From Protula sp. h YS-2021 (taxonomy: Eukaryota; Annelida; Polychaeta; Sabellida; Serpulidae), in the NCBI GenBank assembly GCA_949752745.1, contig OX457031.1:3949915-4013914 (forward strand): 64,000 nt of DNA. Reading direction: 5' to 3'. The translations under genes and the position numbers were made by a program. Below, one piece after another: positions 1 to 13,900 of the stretch (its first letter is position 1; every line of letters begins with the position of its first letter). The notes beneath the pieces were generated by a model. The model was not told the DNA's origin. It did not search any database and saw nothing but the letters and a program-made list of their open reading frames with translations.

Positions 1-3000
1 AAGAAGTATCTTAAGACCTGCAAGAGCAATTAAATATACAAAATGCTGCATAGCCCCAAAATAGTTCTACTAAAATATACTAATGAAAAGGCAAAAGATC
101 ATTGTAAAAAATAACCGTGAATTAAAATGTGTTATATTAACTTATTGGCCTTTGTCGCTCACTCTTAACGGTAACGATGCACAACCCTTGCAAGTTTTGA
201 AAACATCACAGGAGTACACCAGTGTTGCACCCAATTTCTAAAATAAGTTATTGCTGACATCAGGAAAGATTTTTGGAAATCTCATATTTCTTATATGAGT
301 TCTGTTGTACAACACAGAGAAACGGAGAGCGGGTGCGAAAAATAGAAGGAAGACAGGTAGAGAGCTGTAAACCTGGTTTCTGGATTATACTGTTGCACGT
401 TCTCATAATCCAAAGTTTCAAGCAAATTGGCAGAAAAACAAATTTATACGAAGAGGATTTGTGACATCCCTGTGTTAAAACTCCATAGACTCACAATGCA
501 AAAGTAGTGATTTAAGGTCCGACGTGAAAAAATTTTGAAAACTGTCTTCTCCTGAACAGACCGATTCCATACTTGGCACATACCAAGACAATGCCTCACA
601 CACCTAACCTGCTACCTTACTTTTGCGATTCAAGTTACGAGTTGTCCATGAACTTGTCATGAATTGCACTAAAAAATAATTATTTTTGGTGATTCAACAT
701 ACTTCTTAACTCCAAAGAAGTATCTTAAGACCTGCAAGAGCGATTAAATATACCAAATGCTGCATAGCCCCAAAACTGCCTTACTAAAATATACTAATGA
801 AAAGGCAAAAGAGTATTGTAAAAAATAACCGTGAATTAAAATGTGTTATATTAACTTATTGGCCTTTGTCGCTCACTCTTAACGGTAACGATGCGAAACA
901 CTTGCTAGTTTTGAAAACATCACAGGAGTACACCAGTGTTTTATCCCAATTTTAGAAAAAGTTATTACTGACATCAGGAAAGATTTTTGGAAATCTCATA
1001 TTTTTATATGAGTTCTGCTGTACAAGGCAGAGAAACGGAGAGCGGGTGCGAAAAATAGAAGGAAGACAGGTAGTGAGCTGTAAACCTGGTTTCTGGATTA
1101 TACTGTTGCACGTTCTCATAATCCAAAGTTTCAAGCAAATTGGCAGAAAAACAAATTTATACGAAGAGGATTTGTGACATCCCTGTGTTAAAACTCCATA
1201 GACTCACAATGCAAAAGTAGTGATTTAAGGTCCGACGTGAAAAAATTTTGAAAACTGTCTTCTCCTGAACAGACCGATTCCATACTTGGCACATACCAAG
1301 ACAATGCCTCACATACCTAACCTGCTACCTTACTTTTGCAATTCAAGTAAGGAGTTGTCCATGAACTTGTCATGAATTGCACTAAAAATAATTATTTTTG
1401 GTGATTCAACATACTTCTTAACTCCAAAGAAGTACCTTAAGAGCTGCAAGAGCGATTAAATATGCAAAATGCTGCATAGCCCCAAAACTGTTCTACTAAA
1501 ATATACTAATGAAAATGCAAAAGATCATTGTGAAAATTAACCGTGAATTAAAATGTGTTATATTAACTTATTGGCCTTTGTCGCTCACTCTTAACGGTAA
1601 CGATGCCAAACCCTTGCAAGTTTTAAAAGATCACAGGTGTACACCAGTGTTGCACCCAATTTCGAGAAAAAGTTATTACTGACATCAGGAAAGATTTTTG
1701 GAAATCTCATATTTTTATATGAGTTCTGCTGTACAACGCAGAGAAACGGAGAGCGGGTGCGAAAAATAGAAGGAAGACAGGTAGAGAGCTGTGAACCTGG
1801 TTTCTGGATTATACTGTTGCACATTCTCATAATCCAAAGTTTTAAGCAATTTGGCAGAAAAACAAATTTACACGAAGAGGATTTGTGACATCCCTGTGTT
1901 AAAACTCCATAGGCCCACAATGCAAAAGTAGTGATTTAAGGTCCGGCGTGAAAAAATTTTGAAAACTACCTTCTCCTGAACAGACCGATTCCATACTTGG
2001 CACATACCAAGACAATGCCTCACATACCCAACCTATTGCCTTACTTTTGCAATTCAAGCAAGGAGTTGTCCATGAACTTGTCATGAATTGCACTAAAAAT
2101 AATTATTTTTGGTGATTCAACATACTTCTTAACTCCAAAGAAGTATCTTAGGACCTGCAAGAGCAATTAAATATACAAAATGCTGCATAGCCCCAAAACA
2201 GTTCTACTAAAATATACTAATGAAAAGGCAAAAGATCATTGTAAAAAATAACCGTGAATTAAAATGTGTTATATTAACTTATTGGCCTTTGTCGCTCACT
2301 CTTAACGGTAACGATGCACAACCCTTGCAAGTTTTGAAAACATCACAGGAGTACACCAGTGTTGCACCCAATTTCTAAAATAAGTTATTGCTGACATCAG
2401 GAAAGATTTTTGGAAATCTCATATTTCTTATATGAGTTCTGTTGTACAACACAGAGAAACGGAGAGCGGGTGCGAAAAATAGAAGGAAGACAGGTAGAGA
2501 GCTGTAAACCTGGTTTCTGGATTATACTGTTGCACGTTCTCATAATCCAAAGTTTCAAGCAAATTGGCAGAAAAACAAATTTATACGAAGAGGATTTGTG
2601 ACATCCCTGTGTTAAAACTCCATAGACTCACAATGCAAAAGTAGTGATTTAAGGTCCGACGTGAAAAAATTTTGAAAACTGTCTTCTCCTGAACAGACCG
2701 ATTCCATACTTGGCACATACCAAGACAATGCCTCACACACCTAACCTGCTACCTTACTTTTGCGATTCAAGTTACGAGTTGTCCATGAACTTGTCATGAA
2801 TTGCACTAAAAAATAATTATTTTTGGTGATTCAACATACTTCTTAACTCCAAAGAAGTATCTTAAGACCTGCAAGAGCGATTAAATATACCAAATGCTGC
2901 ATAGCCCCAAAACTGCCTTACTAAAATATACTAATGAAAAGGCAAAAGAGTATTGTAAAAAATAACCGTGAATTAAAATGTGTTATATTAACTTATTGGC

Positions 3001-4943
3001 CTTTGTCGCTCACTCTTAACGGTAACGATGCGAAACACTTGCTAGTTTTGAAAACATCACAGGAGTACACCAGTGTTTTATCCCAATTTTAGAAAAAGTT
3101 ATTACTGACATCAGGAAAGATTTTTGGAAATCTCATATTTTTATATGAGTTCTGCTGTACAAGGCAGAGAAACGGAGAGCGGGTGCGAAAAATAGAAGGA
3201 AGACAGGTAGTGAGCTGTAAACCTGGTTTCTGGATTATACTGTTGCACGTTCTCATAATCCAAAGTTTCAAGCAAATTGGCAGAAAAACAAATTTATACG
3301 AAGAGGATTTGTGACATCCCTGTGTTAAAACTCCATAGACTCACAATGCAAAAGTAGTGATTTAAGGTCCGACGTGAAAAAATTTTGAAAACTGTCTTCT
3401 CCTGAACAGACCGATTCCATACTTGGCACATACCAAGACAATGCCTCACATACCTAACCTGCTACCTTACTTTTGCAATTCAAGTAAGGAGTTGTCCATG
3501 AACTTGTCATGAATTGCACTAAAAATAATTATTTTTGGTGATTCAACATACTTCTTAACTCCAAAGAAGTATCTTAAGACCTGCAAGAGCAATTAAATAT
3601 ACAAAATGCTGCATAGCCCCAAAACAGTTCTACTAAAATATACTAATGAAAAGGCAAAAGATCATTGTAAAAAATAACCGTGAATTAAAATGTGTTATAT
3701 TAACTTATTGGCCTTTGTCGCTCACTCTTAACGGTAACGATGCACAACCCTTGCAAGTTTTGAAAACATCACAGGAGTACACCAGTGTTGCACCCAATTT
3801 CTAAAATAAGTTATTGCTGACATCAGGAAAGATTTTTGGAAATCTCATATTTCTTATATGAGTTCTGTTGTACAACGCTTAGAAACGGAGAGCGGGTGCG
3901 AAAAATAGAAGGAAGACAGGTAGAGAGCTGTAAACCTGGTTTCCAGATTATACTGTTGCACGTTCTCATAATCCAAAGTTTCAAGCAAATTGTCAGAAAA
4001 ACAAATTTATACGAAGAGGATTTGTGACATCCCTGTGTTAAAACTCCATAGGCCCACAATGCAAAAGTAGTGATTTAAGGTCCGACGTGAAAAAATTTTG
4101 AAAACTACCTTCTCCTGAACAGACCGATTCCATACTTGGCACATACCAAGACAATGCCTCACATACCTAACCTGCTGCCTTACTTTTGCGATTCAAGTAA
4201 GGAGTTGTCCATGAACTTCTCATGAATTGCACTAAAAAATTATTATTTTTGGTGATTCAGCATACTTCTTAACTCCAAAGAAGTATCTTAAGATCTGCAA
4301 GAGCGATTAAATATTCAAAATGCTGCATAGCACCAAAAGTGTCTTACTAAAATATAATAGTAAAAATGCAAAATATTTTGCAAAACCTAACAGTAAATTA
4401 GAATGTGGTAGAGTAACCTATTGGTCATTGTCGCTCACTGTTAACGGTAACGATGCAAAAACCTTGCAAGTTTTGAAAACATCACAGGTGTACACCAGTA
4501 TTGCACCACATTTGTAAAGCAAGTTATTACTGACAACAGAAAAGATTTTTGGAAATCTCATATTTTTAATATGGGTTCTGTTGTACAACATAGAGAAACG
4601 GTGAGCGGGTGCGAAAAATAGAAGGAAGACAGGTAGAGAGCTGTAAACCTGGTTTCTGGATTATACTGTTGCACGTTCTCATAATCCAAAGTTTCAAGCA
4701 AATTGGCAGAAAAACAAATTTATACGAAGAGGATTTGTGACATCCCTGTGTTAAAACTCCATAGACCCACAATGGAAAAGTAGTGACTTAAGGTCCGATG
4801 TAAAAAAAATTTGAAAACTAACTTCTCCTAAACAGACCAATTCCATACTTGGCACATACCAAGACAATGCATCACATACCTAACCTGCTACCTTACTTTT
4901 GCGATTCAAGTAACGAGTTGTGCATGAACTTGTCATGAATTGC
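1..4943. repeat. Satellite A, about 712-bp tandem repeat
   Basis: Seven head-to-tail units begin with the same block (AAGAAGTATCTTAAGACCTG or close) at about 1, 715, 1427, 2138, 2852, 3564 and 4278, so units are 711-714 bp; the seventh is truncated. Units 1-2 and 4-5 are almost identical at an offset of 2137 bp, while units 3 and 6 differ more, which suggests a three-unit higher-order period. Short open frames of 60-110 codons recur in each unit but shift or break between units, so I do not call genes. The array runs off the left edge. It ends at a junction near 4943, inside the motif GAATTGCA, directly against satellite B. Confidence 0.93.
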
Positions 4944-7900
4944 AATGTTGACAGAAGTGCGGCTCAACGTTCCCCGGGGTGCGCGAGGCACATTTAGTGT
5001 TGAACTCGACCAAACCCGGAAGTAGGAAAAATGACATATTTTAATCTCTCAAAAATCACAGGGTTCGATTAGAGAACTGAAATTACACAGGAAGATAGGT
5101 CCCATAGAGAGGTCACTTGTTTCATAAAAATTGACAAGGTCCATCTCACTATTCCCTTGCGTGGAGCGTTGGATAAACCAACGGATCTATATTTTCTACA
5201 TATTTATCTATATTTTCTACATATTTATCGATTTTATTTCAAAAGAAAGCTTTCTTGACCGATTTGGTGACTAGAACTTGTACAAGAAAACGTGGTTGGG
5301 TTGCCCCAACGTAAAATTGTTGACAGAAGTGCGGCTCAACGTTCTCCGGGGTGGGGATGGCACATTTAGTGTTAAACTCGATCAAACCTGGAAGTAGGAC
5401 AAAATGGCATTTTATTCTCTCAAATATCACAGGGCTCGATTAGAGAACTGAAATTACACAGGAAGATAGGTCCCATAGAGGGGCCACCTGTGGCACAAAA
5501 ATTGACCCGGCCCATGTCACCAGTCCCTTGGGTGGAGCGTTGGATAAACCAACACGTCTATCTTTTCTATATATTTTAATCGATTTCATTTTTAAAATAG
5601 CTTTATTTGACCGATTTGGTGACTGAAACTTTGCATGAAAGCGTGGCGGTATTGCCCTAACAGAAAAATGTTGACAGAAGTGCGGCTCAACGTTCACAGG
5701 GGTGGGGGTGGCATATTTAGTGTTGAACTCGATCAAACCTGGAAGTAGGACAAAATGGCACATTATATTCTCTCAAATATCACAGGGCTCGATTAGAGAA
5801 CTGAAATTACACAGGAAGATAGGTCCCATAGAGTGGCCACTTGTGGCACAAAAGTTGACCCGGCCCACGTCACCATTCCCTTGTGTGGAGCGTTGGATAA
5901 ACCAATGGGTCTGTGTTTTCTATATATTTTGATCGATTTTATTTTTGAAAAAGATTTATTTGACCGATTTGGTGACTGAAACTTTAAACGAAAACCTAGT
6001 AGTATTGCCCCAATACATAAATGTTGACAGAAGTCCGGCTCAACGTTTCCCGGGGTGGGGGCGGCATATTTAGTGTTGAACTCGACCAAACCCGAAAGTA
6101 GGACAAAATGACACATTTTATTCTCTCAAAAATCACAGGGTTCGATTAGAGAACTGAAATTACACACAAAGGTAGGTCTAATAGAGATTCCACTTATGGC
6201 GCAAGAATTGACCCGGCACCGGTCACCATTCCCTTGGGAGGGGCGTGGGATAAACCAATTGGTCTATGTTTTCTATATATTTTGATCGATTTTATTTTTG
6301 AAAAAGCTTTATTTGACCGATTTGGTGACTGAAACTTTACACGAAAACGAGGTAGTACTGCCCTAACACAAAATTGTTGACAGAAGTGCGGCTCAACGTT
6401 TCCCGGGGTGGGGGTGGCATATTAAGTGTTGAACTCGACCAAACCCGAAAGCAGGAGAAAATGACATATTTTAATCTCAAAAAAATCACAGGGTTCGATT
6501 AGAAAACTGAAATTACACAGGAAGATAGGTCCCATAGAGGGGCCACTTGTGGCACAAAAGTTGACCCGGCCCACGTCACCATTCCCTTTGGTGGAGCATT
6601 GGATAAACCAACGGGTCTATGTTTTCTTTATATTTTGATCGATTTTATTTTTGAAAAAGCTTTATTTGACCGATTTGGTGACTGAAACTTTACACGAAAC
6701 CGTGGTAGTATTGCCCTAACACAAAATTGTTGACAGAAGTGCGGCTCAACGTTTCCCGGGGTGGGGGTGGCATATTTAGTGTTGAACTCGACCAAACCCG
6801 GAAGTAGCACAAAATGACACAATTTATTCTCTCAAAAATCACAGGGTTCGATTAGAGAACTGAAATTACACAGAAAGATAGATCCAATAGAGTGGCCACT
6901 TGTAGAGTAAAAATTGACGCGGCCCAGGTCACCATTCTCTTGAGTGGGGCATGGGATAAACCTACGGGTCTATATTTTCTATTTATTTTGATCGATTTTA
7001 TTTTAAAAGAAAGCTTATTTGACCGATTTGGTGACTGAAACTTCACACGAAAACGGTGCAGTATTGCCCCAATACATAAATGTTGACAGAACTGCGGCGC
7101 AACGTTTCCCGGGGTGGGGGCGGCATATTCAGTGTTGAACTCGACCAAACCCGAAAGTAGGAGAAAATGACATATTTTAATCTCCCAAAAATCACAGGGC
7201 TCGATTAGAGAACTGAAATTACACAGGAAGATAGGTCCCATAGAGGGGCCACTTGTGGCACAAAAGTTGACCCGGCCCACGTCACCATTCCCTTGGGTGG
7301 AGCATTGGATAAACAAACGGGTCTATGTTTTCTATATATTTTGATCGATTTTATTTTAAAAGAAAGCTTATTTGACCGATTTGGTAACTAAAACTTTACA
7401 CCAAAACGTGATATTATTGCCCTAACACAAAATTGTTGACAGAAGTCCGGCTCAACGTTTCCCGGGGTGGGGGCGGAATATTTAGTGTTGAACTCGACCA
7501 AACCCGAAAGTAGGAGAAAATGACATATTTTAATCTCAAAAAAATCACAGGGCTCGATTAGAGAACTGATATTACACAGGAAGCTAGGTCCCATAGAGGG
7601 GCCACTTGTGGCACAAAAGTTGACCCGGCCCACGTCACCATTCCCTTGGGTGGAGCATTGGATAAACCAACGGGTCTATGTTTTCTATATATTTTGATCG
7701 ATTTTATTTTTGAAAAACTTTATTTGAAAGATTTGGTGACTGCAACTTTACACGAAAACGGCGCAGTATTGCCCCAATACATAAATGTTGACAGAACTGC
7801 GGCGCAACGTTTCCCGGGGTGGGGGCGGCATATTCAGTGTTGAACTCGACCAAACCCGAAAGTAGGAGAAAATGACATATTTTAATCTCCCAAAAATCAC

Positions 7901-10900
7901 AGGGCTCGATTAGAGAACTGAAATTACACAGGAAGATAGGTCCCATAGAGGGGCCACTTGTGGCACAAAAGTTGACCCGGCCCGAGTCACCATTCTCTTG
8001 GGTGGAGCATTGGATAAACAAACGGGTCTATGTTTTCTATATATTTTGATCGATTTTATTTTAAAAGAAAGCTTATTTGACCGATTTGGTAACTAAAACT
8101 TTACACCAAAACGTGATATTATTGCCCTAACACAAAATTGTTGACAGAAGTCCGGCTCAACGTTTCCCGGGGTGGGGGCGGAATATTTAGTGTTGAACTC
8201 GACCAAACCCGAAAGTAGGAGAAAATGACATATTTTAATCTCAAAAAAATCACAGGGCTCGATTAGAGAACTGATATTACACAGGAAGCTAGGTCCCATA
8301 GAGGGGCCACTTGTGGCACAAAAGTTGACCCGGCCCACGTCACCATTCCCTTGGGTGGAGCATTGGATAAACCAACGGGTCTATGTTTTCTATATATTTT
8401 GATCGATTTTATTTTTGAAAAACTTTATTTGAAAGATTTGGTGACTGAAACTTTACACGAAAACGTGGTAGTATTGCCCCAATATATAAATGTTGACAGA
8501 AGTGCGGCTCAACGTTCCCCGGGGTGGGGGCGGCATATTTAGTGTTGAACTCGACCAAACCCGGAAGTAGCACAAAATGACACATTTTATTCTCTCAAAA
8601 ATCACAGGGTTCGATTAGAGAACTGAAATTACACAGAAAGATAGACCCAATAGAGTGGCCACTTGTAGAGTAAAAATTGACGCGGCCCAGGTCACCATTC
8701 TCTTGAGTGGGGCATGGGATAAACCTAAGGGTCTATATTTTCTATATATTTTGATCAATTTTATTTTAAAAGAAAGCTTATTTGACCGATTTGGTGACTG
8801 AAACTTCACACGAAAACGGCGCAGTATTGCCCCAATACATAAATGTTGACAGAACTGCGGCGCAACGTTTCCCGGGTTGGAGGCGGCATATTCAGTGTTG
8901 AACTCGACCAAACCCGAAAGTAGGAGAAAATGACATATTTTAATCCCCCAAAAATCACAGGGCTCGATTAGAGAACTGAAATTACACAGGAAGATAGGTC
9001 CCATAGAGGGGCCACTTGTGGCACAAAAGTTGACCCGGCCCACGTCACCATTCCCTTGGGTGGAGCATTGGATAAACCAACGGGTCTATGTTTTCTATAT
9101 ATTTTGATCGATTTTATTTTTGAAAAACTTTATTTGAAAGATTTGGTGACTGAAACTTTACACGAAAACGTGGTAGTATTGCCCCAATATATAAATGTTG
9201 ACAGAAGTGCGGCTCAACGTTCCCCGGGGTGGGGGCGGCATATTTAGTGTTGAACTCGACCAAACCCGGAAGTAGCACAAAATGACACATTTTATTCTCT
9301 CAAAAATCACAGGGTTCGATTAGAGAACTGAAATTACACAGAAAGATAGACCCAATAGAGTGGCCACTTGTGGAGTAAAAATTGACGCGGCCCAGGTCAC
9401 CATTCTCTTGAGTGGGGCATGGGATAAACCTACGGGTCTATATTTTCTATATATTTTGATCGATTTTATTTTAAAAGAAAGCTTATTTGACCGATTTGGT
9501 GACTGAAACTTCACACGAAAACGGCGCAGTATTGCCCCAATACATAAATGTTGACAGAACTGCGGCGCAACGTTTCCCGGGGTGGGGGCGGCATATTCAG
9601 TGTTGAACTCGACCAAACCCGAAAGTAGGAGAAAATGACATATTTTAATCTCCCAAAAATCAAAGGGCTCGATTAGAGAACTGAAATTACACAGGAAGAT
9701 AGGTCCCATAGAGGGACTACTTGTGGCACAAAAGTTGACCCGGCCCACGTCACCATTCCCTTGGGTGGAGCATTGGATAAACCAACGGGTCTAGGTTTTC
9801 TATATATTTTGATCGATTTTATTTTAAAAGAAAGCTTATTTGACCGATTTGGTAACTGAAACTTTACACCAAAACGTGATATTATTGCCCTAACACAAAA
9901 TTGTTGACAGAAGTCCGGCTCAACGTTTCCCGGGGTGGGGGCGGAATATTTAGTGTTGAACTCGACCAAACCCGAAAGTAGGAGAAAATGACATATTTTA
10001 ATCTCCCAAAAATCACAGGGCTCGATTAGAGAACTGATATTACACAGGAAGATAGGTCCCATAGAGGGGCCACTTGTGGCACAAACGTTGACCCTGTCCA
10101 CGTCACCATTCCCTTGGGTGGAGCATTGGGTAAACCAACGGTTCTATGTTTTCTATATATTCTGATCGATTTTATTTTTGAAAAAGCTTTATTTGACCGA
10201 TTTGGTCACTGAAACTTTACACGAAAACGTGGTAGTATTGCCCTAACACAAAATTGTTGACAGAGGTGCGGCTCAACGTTCCCCGGGGTGGGGGCGGCAT
10301 ATTTAGTGTTGAACTCGACCAAACCCGGAAGTAGCACAAAATGACACATTTTATTCTCTCAAAAATCACAGGGTTCGATTAAAGAACTGAAATTACACAG
10401 AAAGATAGACCCAATAGAGTGGCCACTTGTGGAGTAAAAATTGACGCGGCCCAGGTCACCATTCTCTTGAGTGGGGCATGGGATAAACCTACGGGTCTAT
10501 ATTTTCTATATATTTTGATCGATTTTATTTTAAAAGAAAGCTTATTTGACCGATTTGGTGACTGAAACTTCACACGAAAACGGCGCAGTATTGCCCCAAT
10601 ACATAAATGTTGACAGAACTGCGGCGCAACGTTTCCCGGGGTGGGGGCGGCATATTCAGTGTTGAACTCGACCAAACCCGAAAGTAGGAGAAAATGACAT
10701 ATTTTAATCTCCCAAAAATCACAGGGCTCGATTAGAGAACTGAAATTACACAGGAAGATAGGTCCCATAGAGGGACCACTTGTGGCACAAAAGTTGACCC
10801 GGCCCACGTCACCATTCCCTTGGGTGGAGCATTGGATAAACCAACGGGTCTATGTTTTCTATATATTCTGATCGAGTTTATTTTTGAAAAACTTTATTTG

Positions 10901-13900
10901 AAAGATTTGGTGACTGAAACTTTACACGAAAACGTGGTAGTATTGCCCCAATATATAAATGTTGACAGAAGTGCGGCTCAACGTTCCCCGGGGTGGGGGC
11001 GGCATATTTAGTGTTGAACTCGACCAAACCCGGAAGTAGCACAAAATGACACATTTTATTCTCTCAAAGATCACAGGGTTCGATTAGAGAACTGAAATTA
11101 CACAGAAAGATAGACCCAATAGAGTGGCCACTTGTAGAGTAAAAATTGACGCGGCCCAGGTCACCATTCTCTTGAGTGGGGCATGGGATAAACCTAAGGG
11201 TCTATATTTTCTATATATTTTGATCAATTTTATTTTAAAAGAAAGCTTATTTGACCGATTTGGTGACTGAAACTTCACACGAAAACGGCGCAGTATTGCC
11301 CCAATACATAAATGTTGACAGAACTGCGGCGCAACGTTTCCGGGGTTGGAGGCGGCATATTCAGTGTTGAACTCGACCAAACCCGAAAGTAGGAGAAAAT
11401 GACATATTTTAATCTCCCAAAAATCACAGGGCTCGATTAGAGAACTGAAATTACACAGGAAGATAGGTCCCATAGAGGGGCCACTTGTGGCACAAAAGTT
11501 GACCCGGCCCACGTCACCATTCCCTTGGGTGGAGCATTGGATAAACCAACGGGTCTATGTTTTCTATATATTTTGATCGATTTTATTTTTGAAAAACTTT
11601 ATTTGAAAGATTTGGTGACTGAAACTTTACACGAAAACGTGGTAGTATTGCCCCAATATATAAATGTTGACAGAAGTGCGGCTCAACGTTCCCCGGGGTG
11701 GGGGCGGCATATTTAGTGTTGAACTCGACCAAACCCGGAAGTAGCACAAAATGACACATTTTATTCTCTCAAAAATCACAGGGTTCGATTAGAGAACTGA
11801 AATTACACAGAAAGATAGACCCAATAGAGTGGCCACTTGTGGAGTAAAAATTGACGCGGCCCAGGTCACCATTCTCTTGAGTGGGGCATGGGATAAACCT
11901 ACGGTCTATATTTTCTATATATTTTGATCGATTTTATTTTAAAAGAAAGCTTATTTGACCGATTTGGTGACTGAAACTTCACACGAAAACGGCGCAGTAT
12001 TGCCCCAATACATAAATGTTGACAGAACTGCGGCGCAACGTTTCCCGGGGTGGGGGCGGCATATTCAGTGTTGAACTCGACCAAACCCGAAAGTAGGAGA
12101 AAATGACATATTTTAATCTCCCAAAAATCAAAGGGCTCGATTAGAGAACTGAAATTACACAGGAAGATAGGTCCCATAGAGGGACTACTTGTGGCACAAA
12201 AGTTGACCCGGCCCACGTCACCATTCCCTTGGGTGGAGCATTGGATAAACCAACGGGTCTAGGTTTTCTATATATTTTGATCGATTTTATTTTAAAAGAA
12301 AGCTTATTTGACCGATTTGGTAACTGAAACTTTACACCAAAACGTGATATTATTGCCCTAACACAAAATTGTTGACAGAAGTCCGGCTCAACGTTTCCCG
12401 GGGTGGGGGCGGAATATTTAGTGTTGAACTCGACCAAACCCGAAAGTAGGAGAAAATGACATATTTTAATCTCCCAAAAATCACAGGGCTCGATTAGAGA
12501 ACTGATATTACACAGGAAGATAGGTCCCATAGAGGGGCCACTTGTGGCACAAACGTTGACCCTGTCCACGTCACCATTCCCTTGGGTGGAGCATTGGATA
12601 AACCAACGGTTCTATGTTTTCTATATATTCTGATCGATTTTATTTTTGAAAAAGCTTTATTTGACCGATTTGGTCACTGAAACTTTACACGAATACGTGG
12701 TAGTATTGCCCTAACACAAAATTGTTGACAGAGGTGCGGCTCAACGTTCCCCGGGGTGGGGGCGGCATATTTAGTGTTGAACTCGACCAAACCCGGAAGT
12801 AGCACAAAATGACACATTTTATTCTCTCAAAAATCACAGGGTTCGATTAAAGAACTGAAATTACACAGAAAGATAGACCCAATAGAGTGGCCACTTGTGG
12901 AGTAAAAATTGACGCGGCCCAGGTCACCATTCTCTTGAGTGGGGCATGGGATAAACCTACGGGTCTATATTTTCTATATATTTTGATCGATTTTATTTTA
13001 AAAGAAAGCTTATTTGACCGATTTGGTGACTGAAACTTCACACGAAAACGGCGCAGTATTGCCCCAATACATAAATGTTGACAGAACTGCGGCGCAACGT
13101 TTCCCGGGGTGGGGGCGGCATATTCAGTGTTGAACTCGACCAAACCCGAAAGTAGGAGAAAATGACATATTTTAATCTCCCAAAAATCACAGGGCTCGAT
13201 TAGAGAACTGAAATTACACAGGAAGATAGGTCCCATAGAGGGACCACTTGTGGCACAAAAGTTGACCCGGCCCACGTCACCATTCCCTTGGGTGGAGCAT
13301 TGGATAAACCAACGGGTCTATGTTTTCTATATATTCTGATCGATTTTATTTTTGAAAAACTTTATTTGAAAGATTTGGTGACTGAAACTTTACACGAAAA
13401 CGTGGTAGTATTGCCCCAATATATAAATGTTGACAGAAGTGCGGCTCAACGTTCCCCGGGGTGGGGGCGGCATATTTAGTGTTGAACTCGACCAAACCCG
13501 GAAGTAGCACAAAATGACACATTTTATTCTCTCAAAGATCACAGGGTTCGATTAGAGAACTGAAATTACACAGAAAGATAGACCCAATAGAGTGGCCACT
13601 TGTAGAGTAAAAATTGACGCGGCCCAGGTCACCATTCTCTTGAGTGGGGCATGGGATAAACCTAAGGGTCTATATTTTCTATATATTTTGATCAATTTTA
13701 TTTTAAAAGAAAGCTTATTTGACCGATTTGGTGACTGAAACTTCACACGAAAACGGCGCAGTATTGCCCCAATACATAAATGTTGACAGAACTGCGGCGC
13801 AACGTTTCCGGGGTTGGAGGCGGCATATTCAGTGTTGAACTCGACCAAACCCGAAAGTAGGAGAAAATGACATATTTTAATCTCCCAAAAATCACAGGGC

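Noticed and set aside
273..4772. Recurring 60-109 codon frames in satellite A
   Set aside because: They overlap on both strands at the same place in every monomer and break freely; no family similarity.
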